Below are positions 43,581 to 53,424 of a DNA stretch of 64,000 nucleotides, piece after piece. The stretch is from Apibacter sp. B3706 (lineage in GTDB: Bacteria > Bacteroidota > Bacteroidia > Flavobacteriales > Weeksellaceae), in the NCBI RefSeq assembly GCF_011082725.1, contig NZ_CP049715.1, positions 868,001 to 932,000 on the forward strand, written 5' to 3'. The position numbers and the translations under genes are program-made. Each line of letters starts with the position of its first letter. Position 1 is the first letter of the stretch. Under the pieces are notes generated by a model. That model was not told the origin of the DNA. It did not search any database and saw only the letters and a program-made list of their open reading frames with translations.

Positions 43581-46406
43581 TTAATGGGCTTCCAGCCAAT
43601 TGGGACCCACTCCAACATCTACTATTAAAGGAACTTCCATACGTACGGAATTTTCCATTGTATTTTTTATGAGTGTCGATACTTCCTTAATTTCTTCATC
43701 GGGAGCATCGAAAACCAATTCATCGTGCACTTGTAACAAAAGTTTGGTTTGAAATTTTCTTTCCTGCAGCAGTTCATGAATTTGTATCATGGCTATTTTA
43801 ATTACATCTGCTGCTGTTCCCTGAATAGGCGCATTTACTGCATTCCTTTCTGCATGAGAACGCACTACGCTGTTTCCGGAATGGATATCCGGCAAATATC
43901 TTCTTCTTCCCAATAAGGTTTCTACATATCCGTTTTTTCGTGCTATCTGTACTTGTTCCGAAATGTATTCTTTTAAAACGGGATAAGCCTGATAATAAGC
44001 ATCAATCAAACTTTTTGATTCGGATCTAGATAAACCGGTTTGCTCACTTAATCCAAATGCAGATACTCCGTAAATGATACCAAAGTTAACCGTTTTCGCT
44101 TGAGAGCGCTGCTCTTTAGTCACTTGATCCATAGGTACATGAAATACTTTTGATGCAGTAGCCCTATGGAAGTCCTCACCATTTTTAAAGGAAGTGATCA
44201 TGGTGGGATCTTTACTCATGGCTGCAATGATTCTCAATTCAATTTGGGAATAATCGGCAGAAATTATTTTATGTTTAGAATCCTTTGCTATAAAGGCTTT
44301 ACGTACTTCTTGCCCTCTTTCAGTTCTAATAGGAATATTTTGAAGATTGGGATTATTAGAAGCTAAACGACCGGTAGCTGCTACAGTTTGTGCAAAGGTT
44401 GTGTGTACTCTTCCCGTTAGTGGATTTACCTCATTGGGCAGGGCATCAACATAGGTAGATTTTAATTTTTGCAGCTGTCTGTATTCTAATAATAAATCTA
44501 TAATTTTATGTTTATGCGCCAGCTTTAATAAAACATCTTCGCCGGTTGCATATTGACCTGTTTTGGTTTTTCTGGGCTTAGTACCTAATTTTAATTTATC
44601 AAAAATAATATCTCCTAATTGTTTGGGTGAACTGATATTAAATTCCTCTCCGGCTAGAGAATATATTTCTTTTTCTAACTTTGACAGGTCTTCAACTAAT
44701 TCTTTAGACATTTCACCTAATGCTTTGATATCTAAATTGATACCTTCCCATTCCATGTCTTCCAACACCTTCATTAAGGGCATTTCTATGTCATCAAAAA
44801 GCTTTTTAAGATTATCATGTTTGAGTTGAGGTTCAAATTTGTCTTTAAGTTGTAAGGTAATATCAGAATCTTCAACCGCATATTCTTTTTGCAATTCAAT
44901 AGGAACGGTAGAAAATAATTTTTGATTTTTTCCTTTTTTTCCGATTAAAGATTCTATGGGAACAGGCTTGTAATTAAGCTCTGTTTCAGCCAATAAGTCC
45001 ATATTATGCCTTGCATCGGGGTTGATTAAGTAATGCGCAATCATGGTATCAAAAAGTACCCCTTTAACTTCTACCTTATATTTTCTTAAAACTTTACAAT
45101 CATACTTCAAGTTTTGGCCTACTTTAACTATATTCTCATCTTCGAAAACCGGTCGGAGCAGTTCTATAAATTCTTGTGTCTTTTCTTTGTCCTTAGGACT
45201 AAAAGGTACATAGTACCCTTTTGCCTTTTCATATGAAAATGAAATGCCGACTAATTCTGCGATCATGGAATCAGTTGAGGTAGTTTCCGTATCAAAGCAT
45301 ACAATTTTTTGCTTTAAAAGCTTATCTACCAACAATTTTACTGCCATAGGAGTTTCTGTTAGTTGATAGAGATGATCAGTATTTTCAATAGTTTTCCAGT
45401 TGGCGCTTTCTTTCATTTCAATGTCCTGATCGGTTGTATCAAACAACGATCTTTGTCCATTTACCGGAGCTTTACCCGAAGAATTTTTTTCTAAATTAGA
45501 TTCACTTTCAGAAATAATATGATACGTTTTCTGAAAATTTGTAATCATAGTTCTAAACTCTAATTCTTCAAAAATTTTAATGACCTCATCAACATTCGGC
45601 TGATCCACCGTTAAACTTTCATAATTAAATTCGATAGGAACATGAGTATCAATGGTTGCCAATTTTTTTGATAAAAGGCCTAGTTCCTCATTTGCTTCCA
45701 CTTTTTCTCTCATTTTTCCTTTTAATTCAGAAGAATGAGCAAATAAGTTTTCAATGCTTCCGTATTCTTTAATAAATTGTCTAGCCGTTTTTTCGCCTAC
45801 ACCGGGTATTCCGGGTATATTGTCTACACTGTCTCCCATCATGCCCAAAAGGTCAATAACTTGAGACGGATTTTTAACTTCGAATTTTTCTTTAACAGAT
45901 TCTACATCCCAAATTTCAATATCGTTTCCTCTGGATGCCGGTTTAAAAACAAAGATATTTTCGGAAACTAATTGCGCATAGTCTTTATCCGATGTCATCA
46001 TATAGGTAGTATATCCCTCTTTTTCCGCTTTTTTTGCCAAAGTTCCTATCACATCATCGGCCTCGTACCCTTCTTTCCAAAGACAAGGAATATGTAATGC
46101 TTCCATCAGTTTATGGATATAAGGAACAGCTATCCGTATAGCTTCCGGTGTTTCTTGCCGATTGGCTTTGTATTCTTTATAGACCTGATGACGGAACGTT
46201 TCTCCCACATCAAAAACTACAGCCAAATGTGATGGCTTTTCTTTTTTCATTAAATCGAAAAGCGTATTGGTAAATCCGAAAATAGCGGAAGTATTTAACC
46301 CTTTTGAATTGATTCTTGGGTTTTTTATAAAGGCATAATAAGCTCTGAATATAAGAGCATAGGCATCAATCAGAAATAGTTTTTTATCGCAATCTTGACT
46401 GGTCAT
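43581..46406 (-). CDS. polA: DNA polymerase I
   Basis: A 941-aa polymerase with all three domains. The 5'-nuclease lies at about 8-290 (YEADDVIGTLA, GMMGDSVDNIPGIPGVGEKT). The 3'-5' exonuclease is at about 340-535, with an intact DTETTST active-site motif. The polymerase is at about 560-941, with SADYSQIELRI (motif A), the O-helix RSQAKTVNFGIIYGVS and LQVHDELVF (motif C). It fills gaps in repair and Okazaki fragment processing. The intact exonuclease marks it as proofreading. Confidence 0.97.
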   Translation of the reverse strand: MTSQDCDKKLFLIDAYALIFRAYYAFIKNPRINSKGLNTSAIFGFTNTLFDLMKKEKPSHLAVVFDVGETFRHQVYKEYKANRQETPEAIRIAVPYIHKLMEALHIPCLWKEGYEADDVIGTLAKKAEKEGYTTYMMTSDKDYAQLVSENIFVFKPASRGNDIEIWDVESVKEKFEVKNPSQVIDLLGMMGDSVDNIPGIPGVGEKTARQFIKEYGSIENLFAHSSELKGKMREKVEANEELGLLSKKLATIDTHVPIEFNYESLTVDQPNVDEVIKIFEELEFRTMITNFQKTYHIISESESNLEKNSSGKAPVNGQRSLFDTTDQDIEMKESANWKTIENTDHLYQLTETPMAVKLLVDKLLKQKIVCFDTETTSTDSMIAELVGISFSYEKAKGYYVPFSPKDKEKTQEFIELLRPVFEDENIVKVGQNLKYDCKVLRKYKVEVKGVLFDTMIAHYLINPDARHNMDLLAETELNYKPVPIESLIGKKGKNQKLFSTVPIELQKEYAVEDSDITLQLKDKFEPQLKHDNLKKLFDDIEMPLMKVLEDMEWEGINLDIKALGEMSKELVEDLSKLEKEIYSLAGEEFNISSPKQLGDIIFDKLKLGTKPRKTKTGQYATGEDVLLKLAHKHKIIDLLLEYRQLQKLKSTYVDALPNEVNPLTGRVHTTFAQTVAATGRLASNNPNLQNIPIRTERGQEVRKAFIAKDSKHKIISADYSQIELRIIAAMSKDPTMITSFKNGEDFHRATASKVFHVPMDQVTKEQRSQAKTVNFGIIYGVSAFGLSEQTGLSRSESKSLIDAYYQAYPVLKEYISEQVQIARKNGYVETLLGRRRYLPDIHSGNSVVRSHAERNAVNAPIQGTAADVIKIAMIQIHELLQERKFQTKLLLQVHDELVFDAPDEEIKEVSTLIKNTMENSVRMEVPLIVDVGVGPNWLEAH

Positions 46407-46434
46407 TCTTTAGGGTTATCTGTGTTTTTATTTT

Positions 46435-46442
46435 CAAATATA
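46435..46442 (-). promoter_or_regulatory. -7 box TATATTTG for polA
   Basis: Minus-strand TAnnTTTG 29 bp upstream of the polA ATG; a TTTTG at 46468-46472 (minus strand) could be the -33 element. Confidence 0.55.
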
Positions 46443-46657
46443 AGATATTTGAAGTTAACACTTGTTGCAAAATGTAAAAAGAAAAACCTTAAAATTATTA
46501 ATTGAAAAAATGTTTATATTGATTTTAAAGTAGTAAATTCTATAAAATTCTAATATATCGATGATTAATATCGATAGTAAATTTAACACGTAAAGGATTT
46601 ATTTAACAGATAAATAGAACTTTATAGAGTAGTATCTTTTTAAAATGATTTATAAAT

Positions 46658-46721
46658 AATAAACTTTATATAATTCGTTAAGATAAAATGGTAGTTGATA
46701 GCGAATTATATAAAGCTTATT
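46658..46721 (-). terminator. Long inverted repeat after prfA
   Basis: 20-nt arms (46658-46677 and 46702-46721) match at 19 of 20 positions around a 24-nt loop. It starts 10 bp beyond the prfA stop. It lacks a clean T run, so it may protect mRNA or be part of a small RNA rather than a classical terminator. Confidence 0.5.
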
Positions 46722-46731
46722 ATGTAAGAAT

Positions 46732-47811
46732 TTAGTCTTCTTGACCTTTTAGTTTTTCTGCATTTTCGGCAATTTTTACCGCTTCAATCATTTCATCAAT
46801 ATCTCCATTCATAAAGTTATCTAAATTATAGATGGATTTATTAATACGATGATCCGTTACACGACCTTGCGGGTAATTATAAGTACGAATTTTAGCCGAA
46901 CGGTCTCCGGTGGATACCATTGTTTTTCTGTGTGCCGAAATTTTATCAAGATGCTCTTGCAACTTCATATCGTATAATTTGTTACGAAGCATTTGTAACG
47001 CCATCTCTCTATTGGCATGTTGTGAACGTGCTACCTGACATTGAATCATTATTCCGGTGGGCTTATGCGTAAGCTGAACTTTGGTTTCTACTTTATTAAC
47101 GTTCTGTCCTCCTGCTCCACTAGATCGAGCGGTTTGATATTCTAAATCTGCCGGATTAATTTCAACATCTACTTCTTCAGCTTCGGGTAAAACAGCTACG
47201 GTTATGGCCGAAGTATGTACTCTTCCTTGTGATTCAGTTTCGGGAACCCTTTGAACTCGGTGTACTCCCGATTCAAATTTCATGGTTCCGTAAGCTCCTT
47301 CTCCACTAACATTAATAATCATTTCTTTATATCCTTTAACGCTACCTTCCGTAGCGTCTACTACTTCAAAGTTCCAACCCTTTTGTCTCCAATACATGGT
47401 ATACATTCGGAAAATGTCTTCCACAAAAATAGCCGATTCATCACCACCCGTTCCGGCTCTTAATTCAACGGTGATATTTTTGTCGTCTTCAGGATCTTTT
47501 GGAATTAACATATATTTTATGTTTTCTTCCATTTCAGGAATTTTGGCTAAGGCATCATTTTTTTCTTCTTTTGCCAATTCAACCATATCAGGATCAATGC
47601 CCTCTTTAATAATTTCATCGGCATCTGAAACTGTATTTAGTAAGGATTTGTATTGATGATAGATTTCTACTATTTTGTTTAAGTCTTTATATTCTTTGTT
47701 TAGTTGAGCATATCTTTTTTGGTCTGAGATAACATCCGGTTGAATGATTAAATCTGATACTTCATCAAATCTTTGTTTTATAGCCTCTAATTTTGATACT
47801 AAATCTGACAT
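46732..47811 (-). CDS. prfA: Peptide chain release factor 1
   Basis: A 359-aa release factor. The catalytic GGQ is in [14 protein letters not shown]; the stop-codon-reading region has [15 protein letters not shown], in which the tripeptide is P-E-T. The frame is open 11 codons further (ATG at 47844), but the -7 box at 47834-47841 would place the RNA start near 47827, after that ATG; hence the start at 47811 ([11 protein letters not shown]), which also fits family length. It ends translation at UAA and UAG. Confidence 0.95.
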   Translation of the reverse strand: MSDLVSKLEAIKQRFDEVSDLIIQPDVISDQKRYAQLNKEYKDLNKIVEIYHQYKSLLNTVSDADEIIKEGIDPDMVELAKEEKNDALAKIPEMEENIKYMLIPKDPEDDKNITVELRAGTGGDESAIFVEDIFRMYTMYWRQKGWNFEVVDATEGSVKGYKEMIINVSGEGAYGTMKFESGVHRVQRVPETESQGRVHTSAITVAVLPEAEEVDVEINPADLEYQTARSSGAGGQNVNKVETKVQLTHKPTGIMIQCQVARSQHANREMALQMLRNKLYDMKLQEHLDKISAHRKTMVSTGDRSAKIRTYNYPQGRVTDHRINKSIYNLDNFMNGDIDEMIEAVKIAENAEKLKGQED

Positions 47812-47833
47812 ATATACTGATGGTTTAAGTTTG

Positions 47834-47841
47834 CAAATGTA
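47834..47841 (-). promoter_or_regulatory. -7 box TACATTTG for prfA
   Basis: Minus-strand TAnnTTTG; it decides the prfA start because it overlaps the longer open frame. Confidence 0.6.
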
Positions 47842-48056
47842 CAACTTTGATAGAATATTTTCAGCTTCTTGCTTTTATATATATTTTTTTTAATATTATT
47901 TTTGAAAGTAACAAGTAAGTACTTTAAATCAATAATGCTTTGAAAGTCGATTAAACCGGAAGTTCAGTCGTTTTATTAATTATTCTGAATATATTTTTTT
48001 GTTTAATTTTCTGTTATTTGATGTATAGATTTCCTTTATTTAGCAACTGAAAACTA

Positions 48057-49907
48057 CTATTTTTTGGATGTATGGTAAAAACGTGAATTTTCAATTACCG
48101 CATCTTTAATTACACTAAAATCAACGGTATTTTCATTTACCGGATTTAATTTTTTATCGACAACATCATACATTCCCGAGGAATAAACATTAATTATCAT
48201 ATTTTTTTCAATGATAGCATATTTTTGATTATACCCGCAGATAAACCAATTTCTATTCTTGCAATCATATAAATTTTGGCCTACGCTATAATCGTAATAG
48301 TGATTTGTAACCCCCAAAACGGTATTCATAAGCGTTGGAATAATATCATAATGTAAAGTTAAATGAGTATAAGTTTTTGCCGGTCTAGAAGCATCAAATA
48401 CAATTAGGGGTGTGCCAATTTGATAATCTGAAAAATTTCCTCCGTGTTGCCAATATCCTTTTTTATTGTCATTAAATTCTTGTCCATGATCTCCTGTAAT
48501 GACTACAATTGAAGAGTCTAAGAGCTTTTTCTCTTCTAATTTTTTCAATATGTTTCCTATGAGACCATCAATATAATTTAATGAATTTTTATATCTGTTA
48601 TAAAAAGGGATTGGATTGTAATCATCATTTAAAGCTATATAATTTACTTCATCTAAGGTCGGTTTAAATTTCACCTGAAAATCTGAAGGATAATCAAAGC
48701 CATGAGCAGAATCAAAAAATAAGAAACTGAAAAAGGGAGTATTTTCTTTTGAATCATAGTAGTTAATAAATTTTATCCATTCATTATAAATATCTTTATC
48801 TCTTTCTGAAGGTGAATTTCCATTCGATTCCAGTCTCAAATTTTTAATTCCTGAAAATACATTTTTATTAAAAGGGGGATTTTCAAGCGTTGAGCTGGAC
48901 AAAATTGATAATGTATAGCCTTGTTTAAGTATTTCATTGAAAAAAACCGGAGATACTTGTAATCCTGTAAAATTATCATAATAAGTAGCAGGTATGGCAT
49001 AAAATAGCGAAAATATGCCTCCTGTGGTCATATTTGATCCGCTTTTATGGTTTTGAAATACTTGTGATCTTTTGGACAACTCAAAAATATGCGGAGTTAT
49101 ATTTTCGGTCATGCAATTGAATCTCCATGAGTCTATTACTATGAAAATTATATTCTTTTTTTGGCTATTTTCAGATAGAATTGGCTTTAAAGGATAATTG
49201 ATCAATGATTTTGAGTACGAGCGACTAAGTAAAGTATTTTTTTCAATTTCTTGTTTATTAATTAAATTAAGTTTGCGAAAAAGTGATTCAGAGGTTAACG
49301 GATAGAAGACAGGATATATATTTTTCATTTGAGCAATAGGCCTGTATCGACTCGCATCAGCCCAAGCATATATAAAGTTTGTACCAACTAATAAAAATCC
49401 TATAATCACTAAGATTAGCTTAATTTTCAAATTAGGTAATTTTTTGGATAGTTTGGAAGAAAAATACAGTATTAGTATCTCAAGTAAAATAAGTCCAATT
49501 AGGTAAAGTATTGCAATGGTAGTATTTATAGTTGAAAAATGAAAAATATCTGTAGCTCTTTTTCCAAAGACTAATTTAAATACTATAGGGGATAAATGAT
49601 ACCTAAATTGGCTAAATACCAGTAAATCTATTTGCAGATATAATATAATAAGAATAGAAAGAAAGCTAAAAATAAGTTTAGATAGTAATTTTGATTTGGT
49701 AAAAAATAAGAATAAAAGACTCAGTAACAGTGGAACACAATTAAGAATAAAAAAATGTGTAATAAGTGAAGAAAATATATAAAAATATGTAATGAATCCG
49801 CTTAAATTTTCGGTATATTTTAAATATTTAATCCCTAAAAAAATTACCAGTAAAAAATTAAAAAAATTGGCTAAACATAATTGTTTACTAAACAAATTAA
49901 TTTTCAT
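48057..49907 (-). CDS. YejM/PbgA-like membrane protein with sulfatase-fold domain
   Basis: A 616-aa protein. Five membrane spans lie in about 10-190, then a periplasmic alkaline-phosphatase/sulfatase-fold domain (about 245-610): IVIDSWRFNCMTENITPHI, GSNMTTGGIFSLFYAIPATYYD and VVITGDHGQEFND. This plan and these motifs match YejM/PbgA, which in enterobacteria senses lipopolysaccharide and tunes its synthesis, and the mTGG segment replaces the sulfatase Cys/Ser. Whether this one is an enzyme or a regulator is unclear. Its start shares one base with the stop of the CvpA-like gene. Confidence 0.82.
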   Translation of the reverse strand: MKINLFSKQLCLANFFNFLLVIFLGIKYLKYTENLSGFITYFYIFSSLITHFFILNCVPLLLSLLFLFFTKSKLLSKLIFSFLSILIILYLQIDLLVFSQFRYHLSPIVFKLVFGKRATDIFHFSTINTTIAILYLIGLILLEILILYFSSKLSKKLPNLKIKLILVIIGFLLVGTNFIYAWADASRYRPIAQMKNIYPVFYPLTSESLFRKLNLINKQEIEKNTLLSRSYSKSLINYPLKPILSENSQKKNIIFIVIDSWRFNCMTENITPHIFELSKRSQVFQNHKSGSNMTTGGIFSLFYAIPATYYDNFTGLQVSPVFFNEILKQGYTLSILSSSTLENPPFNKNVFSGIKNLRLESNGNSPSERDKDIYNEWIKFINYYDSKENTPFFSFLFFDSAHGFDYPSDFQVKFKPTLDEVNYIALNDDYNPIPFYNRYKNSLNYIDGLIGNILKKLEEKKLLDSSIVVITGDHGQEFNDNKKGYWQHGGNFSDYQIGTPLIVFDASRPAKTYTHLTLHYDIIPTLMNTVLGVTNHYYDYSVGQNLYDCKNRNWFICGYNQKYAIIEKNMIINVYSSGMYDVVDKKLNPVNENTVDFSVIKDAVIENSRFYHTSKK

Positions 49908-50362
49908 TATATATATTTAAAAACAACAGTTTTGAATAAAGATACAAAATTTAATAAATTAATAGAACAATTTTCTTCAGTTAATATATTTAAATAGTAT
50001 AAAAAACAATAAATCATCATTATTAGTAAGAAATATTTTAAAGCACCCAATGCCATTCCTGCTAGTTGGTTAGTGAAACCTAAACCTAATTTTTTTAAAA
50101 TTTTTTCAATAATTCGGGATAAAAATAGAATACTTATAAATAAAATGATGAAAACGCAGACATAGCTGACCCATGTCGATGTTTCTTCTGAAATTATTTT
50201 ATTTTGTAATAAAATGCTATGCATTTGAGATAAAAACAGAGAAGAAAATAAATATCCGACCGTGAGTCCTGCGATTGAAGAAATTTGTTTTAGAAAGCCT
50301 TTAATATATCCTATAATTGCACCGATTAGAGTGCCTCCCAATAAAATATATTCATAGTTCAT
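49907..50362 (-). CDS. CvpA family membrane protein
   Basis: A 151-aa protein with four hydrophobic segments. GAIIGYIKGFLKQISSIAGL (14-33) is the family signature of colicin V production proteins. CvpA relatives affect envelope integrity; the exact role is unknown. It lies 2 bp after pheA and overlaps the next gene by one base, so the three form one operon. Confidence 0.85.
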   Translation of the reverse strand: MNYEYILLGGTLIGAIIGYIKGFLKQISSIAGLTVGYLFSSLFLSQMHSILLQNKIISEETSTWVSYVCVFIILFISILFLSRIIEKILKKLGLGFTNQLAGMALGALKYFLLIMMIYCFLYYLNILTEENCSINLLNFVSLFKTVVFKYI

Positions 50363-50364
50363 TT

Positions 50365-51192
50365 TTAAATTTTATCTTCCTTATACTCCCCTAAGATATG
50401 TAAAAAATTGGTATTATTTTTTATCTCTTCCAATGCCCTGCGGTAATTGTCATCATTTCCTCCGGGAGTAATAATATCCGCATGAAAAGAATATTGGAAA
50501 ACCGATCCTGATAAAGGCACAGATTGTATTTTAGTGATATTCATTTGATGGTTTGCAAGAATATTTAAAACTTTTGCTAAACTACCCATTGTATGATCTG
50601 TAGTGAAGTATAAGGATGCTTTCGTAAAATTTTCAACTTTTTCCGTTTGAGGAGATAATAAATAAAAACGGGTGTAATTATCAGAAACATCATGAATATT
50701 TTCAGCCAAAACTTGTAATTGATACATTTCTGCTGCCAATTTTGAGCCAATAGTCGCTATACCTTTCATTTTTTTACTATGAATATTATATGCACAAGTT
50801 GCGGTATCGTCTTTAGATAATAATTTCCAATCAGGATATTTTTCAAGAAAATTTTCACATTGTAATAAAGCCATAGGATGGGTTCTAACTTCAGAAATTG
50901 AATCTAATGTTTCTCCCGGTAATGCTAATAAATGATGTTTAATCGGTAAGACCACTTCACCGACTATGTGTAACCCGTGTTTGGTAATTAAACTATAATT
51001 GGGTAAAATAGCTCCCGCTATTGAATTTTCTATGGCCATCATTCCATAGTTTGCTTTCCCATTAATTACATCCCTTACTACGGTTTTAAATGTAGGACTA
51101 TCAATTATTTCCACTTTTTCATTTTGAAAAAAACGGTTTACGGCTTCATGATGAAACGATCCTTTAATCCCTTGTATTGATATTGACTTCAT
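50365..51192 (-). CDS. pheA: Prephenate dehydratase
   Basis: A 275-aa monofunctional enzyme. The N-terminal dehydratase domain has IQGIKGSFHHEAVNRFF, MMAIENSIAGAI and DDTATCAYN-like (KDDTATCAYNIHS) segments, with DNYTRFYLL before the ACT domain (about 190-270, GSLAKVLNILANHQMNITKI). It makes phenylpyruvate for Phe synthesis; the ACT domain gives feedback control. It heads the pheA-cvpA-yejM-like operon. Confidence 0.94.
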   Translation of the reverse strand: MKSISIQGIKGSFHHEAVNRFFQNEKVEIIDSPTFKTVVRDVINGKANYGMMAIENSIAGAILPNYSLITKHGLHIVGEVVLPIKHHLLALPGETLDSISEVRTHPMALLQCENFLEKYPDWKLLSKDDTATCAYNIHSKKMKGIATIGSKLAAEMYQLQVLAENIHDVSDNYTRFYLLSPQTEKVENFTKASLYFTTDHTMGSLAKVLNILANHQMNITKIQSVPLSGSVFQYSFHADIITPGGNDDNYRRALEEIKNNTNFLHILGEYKEDKI

Positions 51193-51285
51193 AAATTAAT
51201 GGTACTAAACACCCAATTTTTTTTATTTTTATTAATTATATTTACATAAATTTAATGGAACAGCTTTGTTCAAGCTAGAAATAAA

Positions 51286-51984
51286 ATGTCTGTAAAAATA
51301 CAAAATCTAACTAAACATTATAAAGGACAAATTGCTTTACATGCTATTTCTCTGGAAATAAAAAAAGGTGAGATTGTCGGCTTATTAGGTCCAAATGGAG
51401 CAGGTAAAACAACCATGATGCGGTCAATTACAGGATCGTTATCTTTTGACAAGGGAAAAATTTGGATCAATGGTATGGATAATCAAGAGTTTCCATATAA
51501 AACCAAATCGTTAATTGGTTATCTTCCGGAAAATAATCCATTATATTTAGATATGTATGTTAAGGAGTATTTAAGCTTTGTTTCGGATATTCATCATACT
51601 CCCAAAAGCGAGATTTCCGACATTATTGAAAAGGTGGGCCTACAAAAGGAACAAAATAAGAAAATCAGTCAATTATCTAAAGGATATAAACAACGAGTGG
51701 GACTGGCTCAAGCAATTCTCTTTGATCCTGAAATTTTAATTTTAGATGAGCCGACTAATGGTTTGGATCCCAATCAAATTATTGAAATCAGGCAATTAAT
51801 TCAGGAATTAGGTAAAAAGAAAACCGTTATTTTATCTACTCACATTATGCAAGAGGTTGAAGCCTTATGTTCAAGAGTCATACTTTTAAATAAAGGATCT
51901 ATTATTCAAGATAGAAGTATTGAGGATTTTAAAGGTAAATATTTAAGTTTGGAAGAAGCTTTTTTCGAATATACCCATCATTAA
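51286..51984 (+). CDS. GldA-like ABC transporter ATPase, short form
   Basis: A 232-aa ATPase. Walker A is GLLGPNGAGKTTMMR (33-47), the Q-loop region is YLPENNPLY, the signature is LSKGYKQRVGLAQA and Walker B is ILILDEPTNGLDP. Sequence is closest by eye to GldA, the gliding-motility/type IX-linked ATPase, but it ends after SLEEAFFEYTHH, about 60-70 residues earlier than full GldA. No permease gene (gldF/gldG) is next to it. It may act with a permease elsewhere or serve another ABC-2 exporter. Confidence 0.85.
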   Translation: MSVKIQNLTKHYKGQIALHAISLEIKKGEIVGLLGPNGAGKTTMMRSITGSLSFDKGKIWINGMDNQEFPYKTKSLIGYLPENNPLYLDMYVKEYLSFVSDIHHTPKSEISDIIEKVGLQKEQNKKISQLSKGYKQRVGLAQAILFDPEILILDEPTNGLDPNQIIEIRQLIQELGKKKTVILSTHIMQEVEALCSRVILLNKGSIIQDRSIEDFKGKYLSLEEAFFEYTHH

Positions 51985-52013
51985 TTATTGAAAAAATAAC
52001 AACTTTACTTTTT

Positions 52014-52616
52014 CTAAAATAAAACAAAACCATCCTGTGAAATTTCTTCATCGTATAAATTGGTAGTTTCCTCATTGGTAAAATACAAATCATAGATAAC
52101 ATTTGAAGAAGAAATTATCTCTTGTTCAATCATTTTATCTTTACTAGATTCCATTTTTTTTGGAATTCTTTTAGGTGAACGTTTAGGAATATTGTTCGTT
52201 GAACCGGAAGTTGATACAAACGAATCCGACGGTTTAGGTGCATATAAATTATCTGTTAAAGCTAAATGGTTTTGATTTTCTAAGTTAGCACTTGTTATCG
52301 AAGAATCAGTAGTGTATTGATTTTTAGTACTATATATTCCCACCATTACAGCGAAAAATAAACAGGCTGCTGCCGGAATCCAATATATTTTTTTAGAAAA
52401 TAAAGTAAAAATTTTTGGCTTATCAGGATTTATTTTTTCAATCGTATTTGATACAATTTTCTTGTCTAAATTTTCAAAATAGTTATTTGGAATTTTGTAG
52501 GGGGATTCTGAAGGGTTATTAATTAACGATTGGGAAACAATACGTTTCTCCAACTGAGCAAAATAATTTTCAGGGGTTTGGAAAGGAGTAGATTTATTTT
52601 TATTGACGTTATTCAT
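52014..52616 (-). CDS. Single-span protein linked to the ECF sigma factor
   Basis: A 200-aa protein. Residues 11-25 and 40-55 are two copies of a motif (F-x-T-P-E-N-Y-F-A-Q-L-E-K-R-I-V-S and Y-K-I-P-N-N-Y-F-E-N-L-D-K-K-I-V-S). One membrane span lies at about 78-95 and a Ser-rich periplasmic part follows. It starts 17 bp after the sigma gene, so it may be its regulator (anti-sigma-like), though it lacks a recognisable zinc anti-sigma motif. Conserved pairs of this kind occur in Flavobacteriia. Confidence 0.7.
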   Translation of the reverse strand: MNNVNKNKSTPFQTPENYFAQLEKRIVSQSLINNPSESPYKIPNNYFENLDKKIVSNTIEKINPDKPKIFTLFSKKIYWIPAAACLFFAVMVGIYSTKNQYTTDSSITSANLENQNHLALTDNLYAPKPSDSFVSTSGSTNNIPKRSPKRIPKKMESSKDKMIEQEIISSSNVIYDLYFTNEETTNLYDEEISQDGFVLF

Positions 52617-52633
52617 ACAAGGTTTTAAATAAA

Positions 52634-53176
52634 CTATTTTTCAATATTGGCTAAAAGAAATTGTTCAACTTTTTTAGAAGCATGATGATAGGAAGACTTC
52701 AAAGCCCCTACAGATGTTTCCAGAATTTCCGACATATCTTCATATTTTATATCGTCAAAATACTTCATATTAAATACAATTCGTTGTTTTTCGGGTAATT
52801 CGGCTATGGCTTGTTGCAATTTGAACTGAATTTCATCTCCATCAAAAAAATTATCATCTTTGAGTTGAGAAGACAACTGAATGACTAATTCATCGCTTCT
52901 TATATTTTTTTTCTGAGCAGCACTATTAATAAAATTCAATGATTCATTAGTTGCTATTTTGTATATCCAGGTTTTAAGACTTGAATTTCTTTTAAATCCG
53001 GATAAATTTTGAAATACTTTAATAAATACATTTTGAGTTATATCATCTGCATCTGCATGAGTATAGACAATTTTACGTATATGCCAATATATGGGTTGAC
53101 TATACCTTTTTACCAGCAGCCTGAATCCGTTGTTAACATCTTTTTCTAAAAGAAGTAAAAGTTCTGTTTCGTCCAT
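52634..53176 (-). CDS. ECF-type RNA polymerase sigma factor
   Basis: A 180-aa sigma factor. Region 2 has DADDITQNVFIKVFQNL (41-57) and FKRNSSLKTWIYKIATNESLNF; region 4 has LPEKQRIVFNMKYFDDIKYEDMSEIL, a normal helix-turn-helix. It would direct polymerase to an unknown stress regulon. It is followed by the single-span protein, the probable regulator. Confidence 0.93.
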   Translation of the reverse strand: MDETELLLLLEKDVNNGFRLLVKRYSQPIYWHIRKIVYTHADADDITQNVFIKVFQNLSGFKRNSSLKTWIYKIATNESLNFINSAAQKKNIRSDELVIQLSSQLKDDNFFDGDEIQFKLQQAIAELPEKQRIVFNMKYFDDIKYEDMSEILETSVGALKSSYHHASKKVEQFLLANIEK

Positions 53177-53424
53177 TTTTATTTCTTATTATTTAGACAA
53201 TAAGAAATTAGAAAAGTTTAATTTCAATTAATAATTTCATGCATTATAATAAAAATATTCTTTATTAAAGGAATGTTATTTCAAAAAATAAGATTTTATT
53301 TTTAAATATATAAAATAAACTATGGGATTAAACCAACGGCCTGTTATTTGATATAATAGTTTGATAACTAACAGCATATTATTTTGTTATCGCAATTACA
53401 ACGATTACCGTTAAATACTAAAAA

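Larger units (their letters stand above)
46407..46731. other. Intergenic region between polA start and prfA stop
   Basis: 325 bp with the polA promoter box at one end and the long inverted repeat 46658-46721 at the other. No open frame. Confidence 0.6.
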
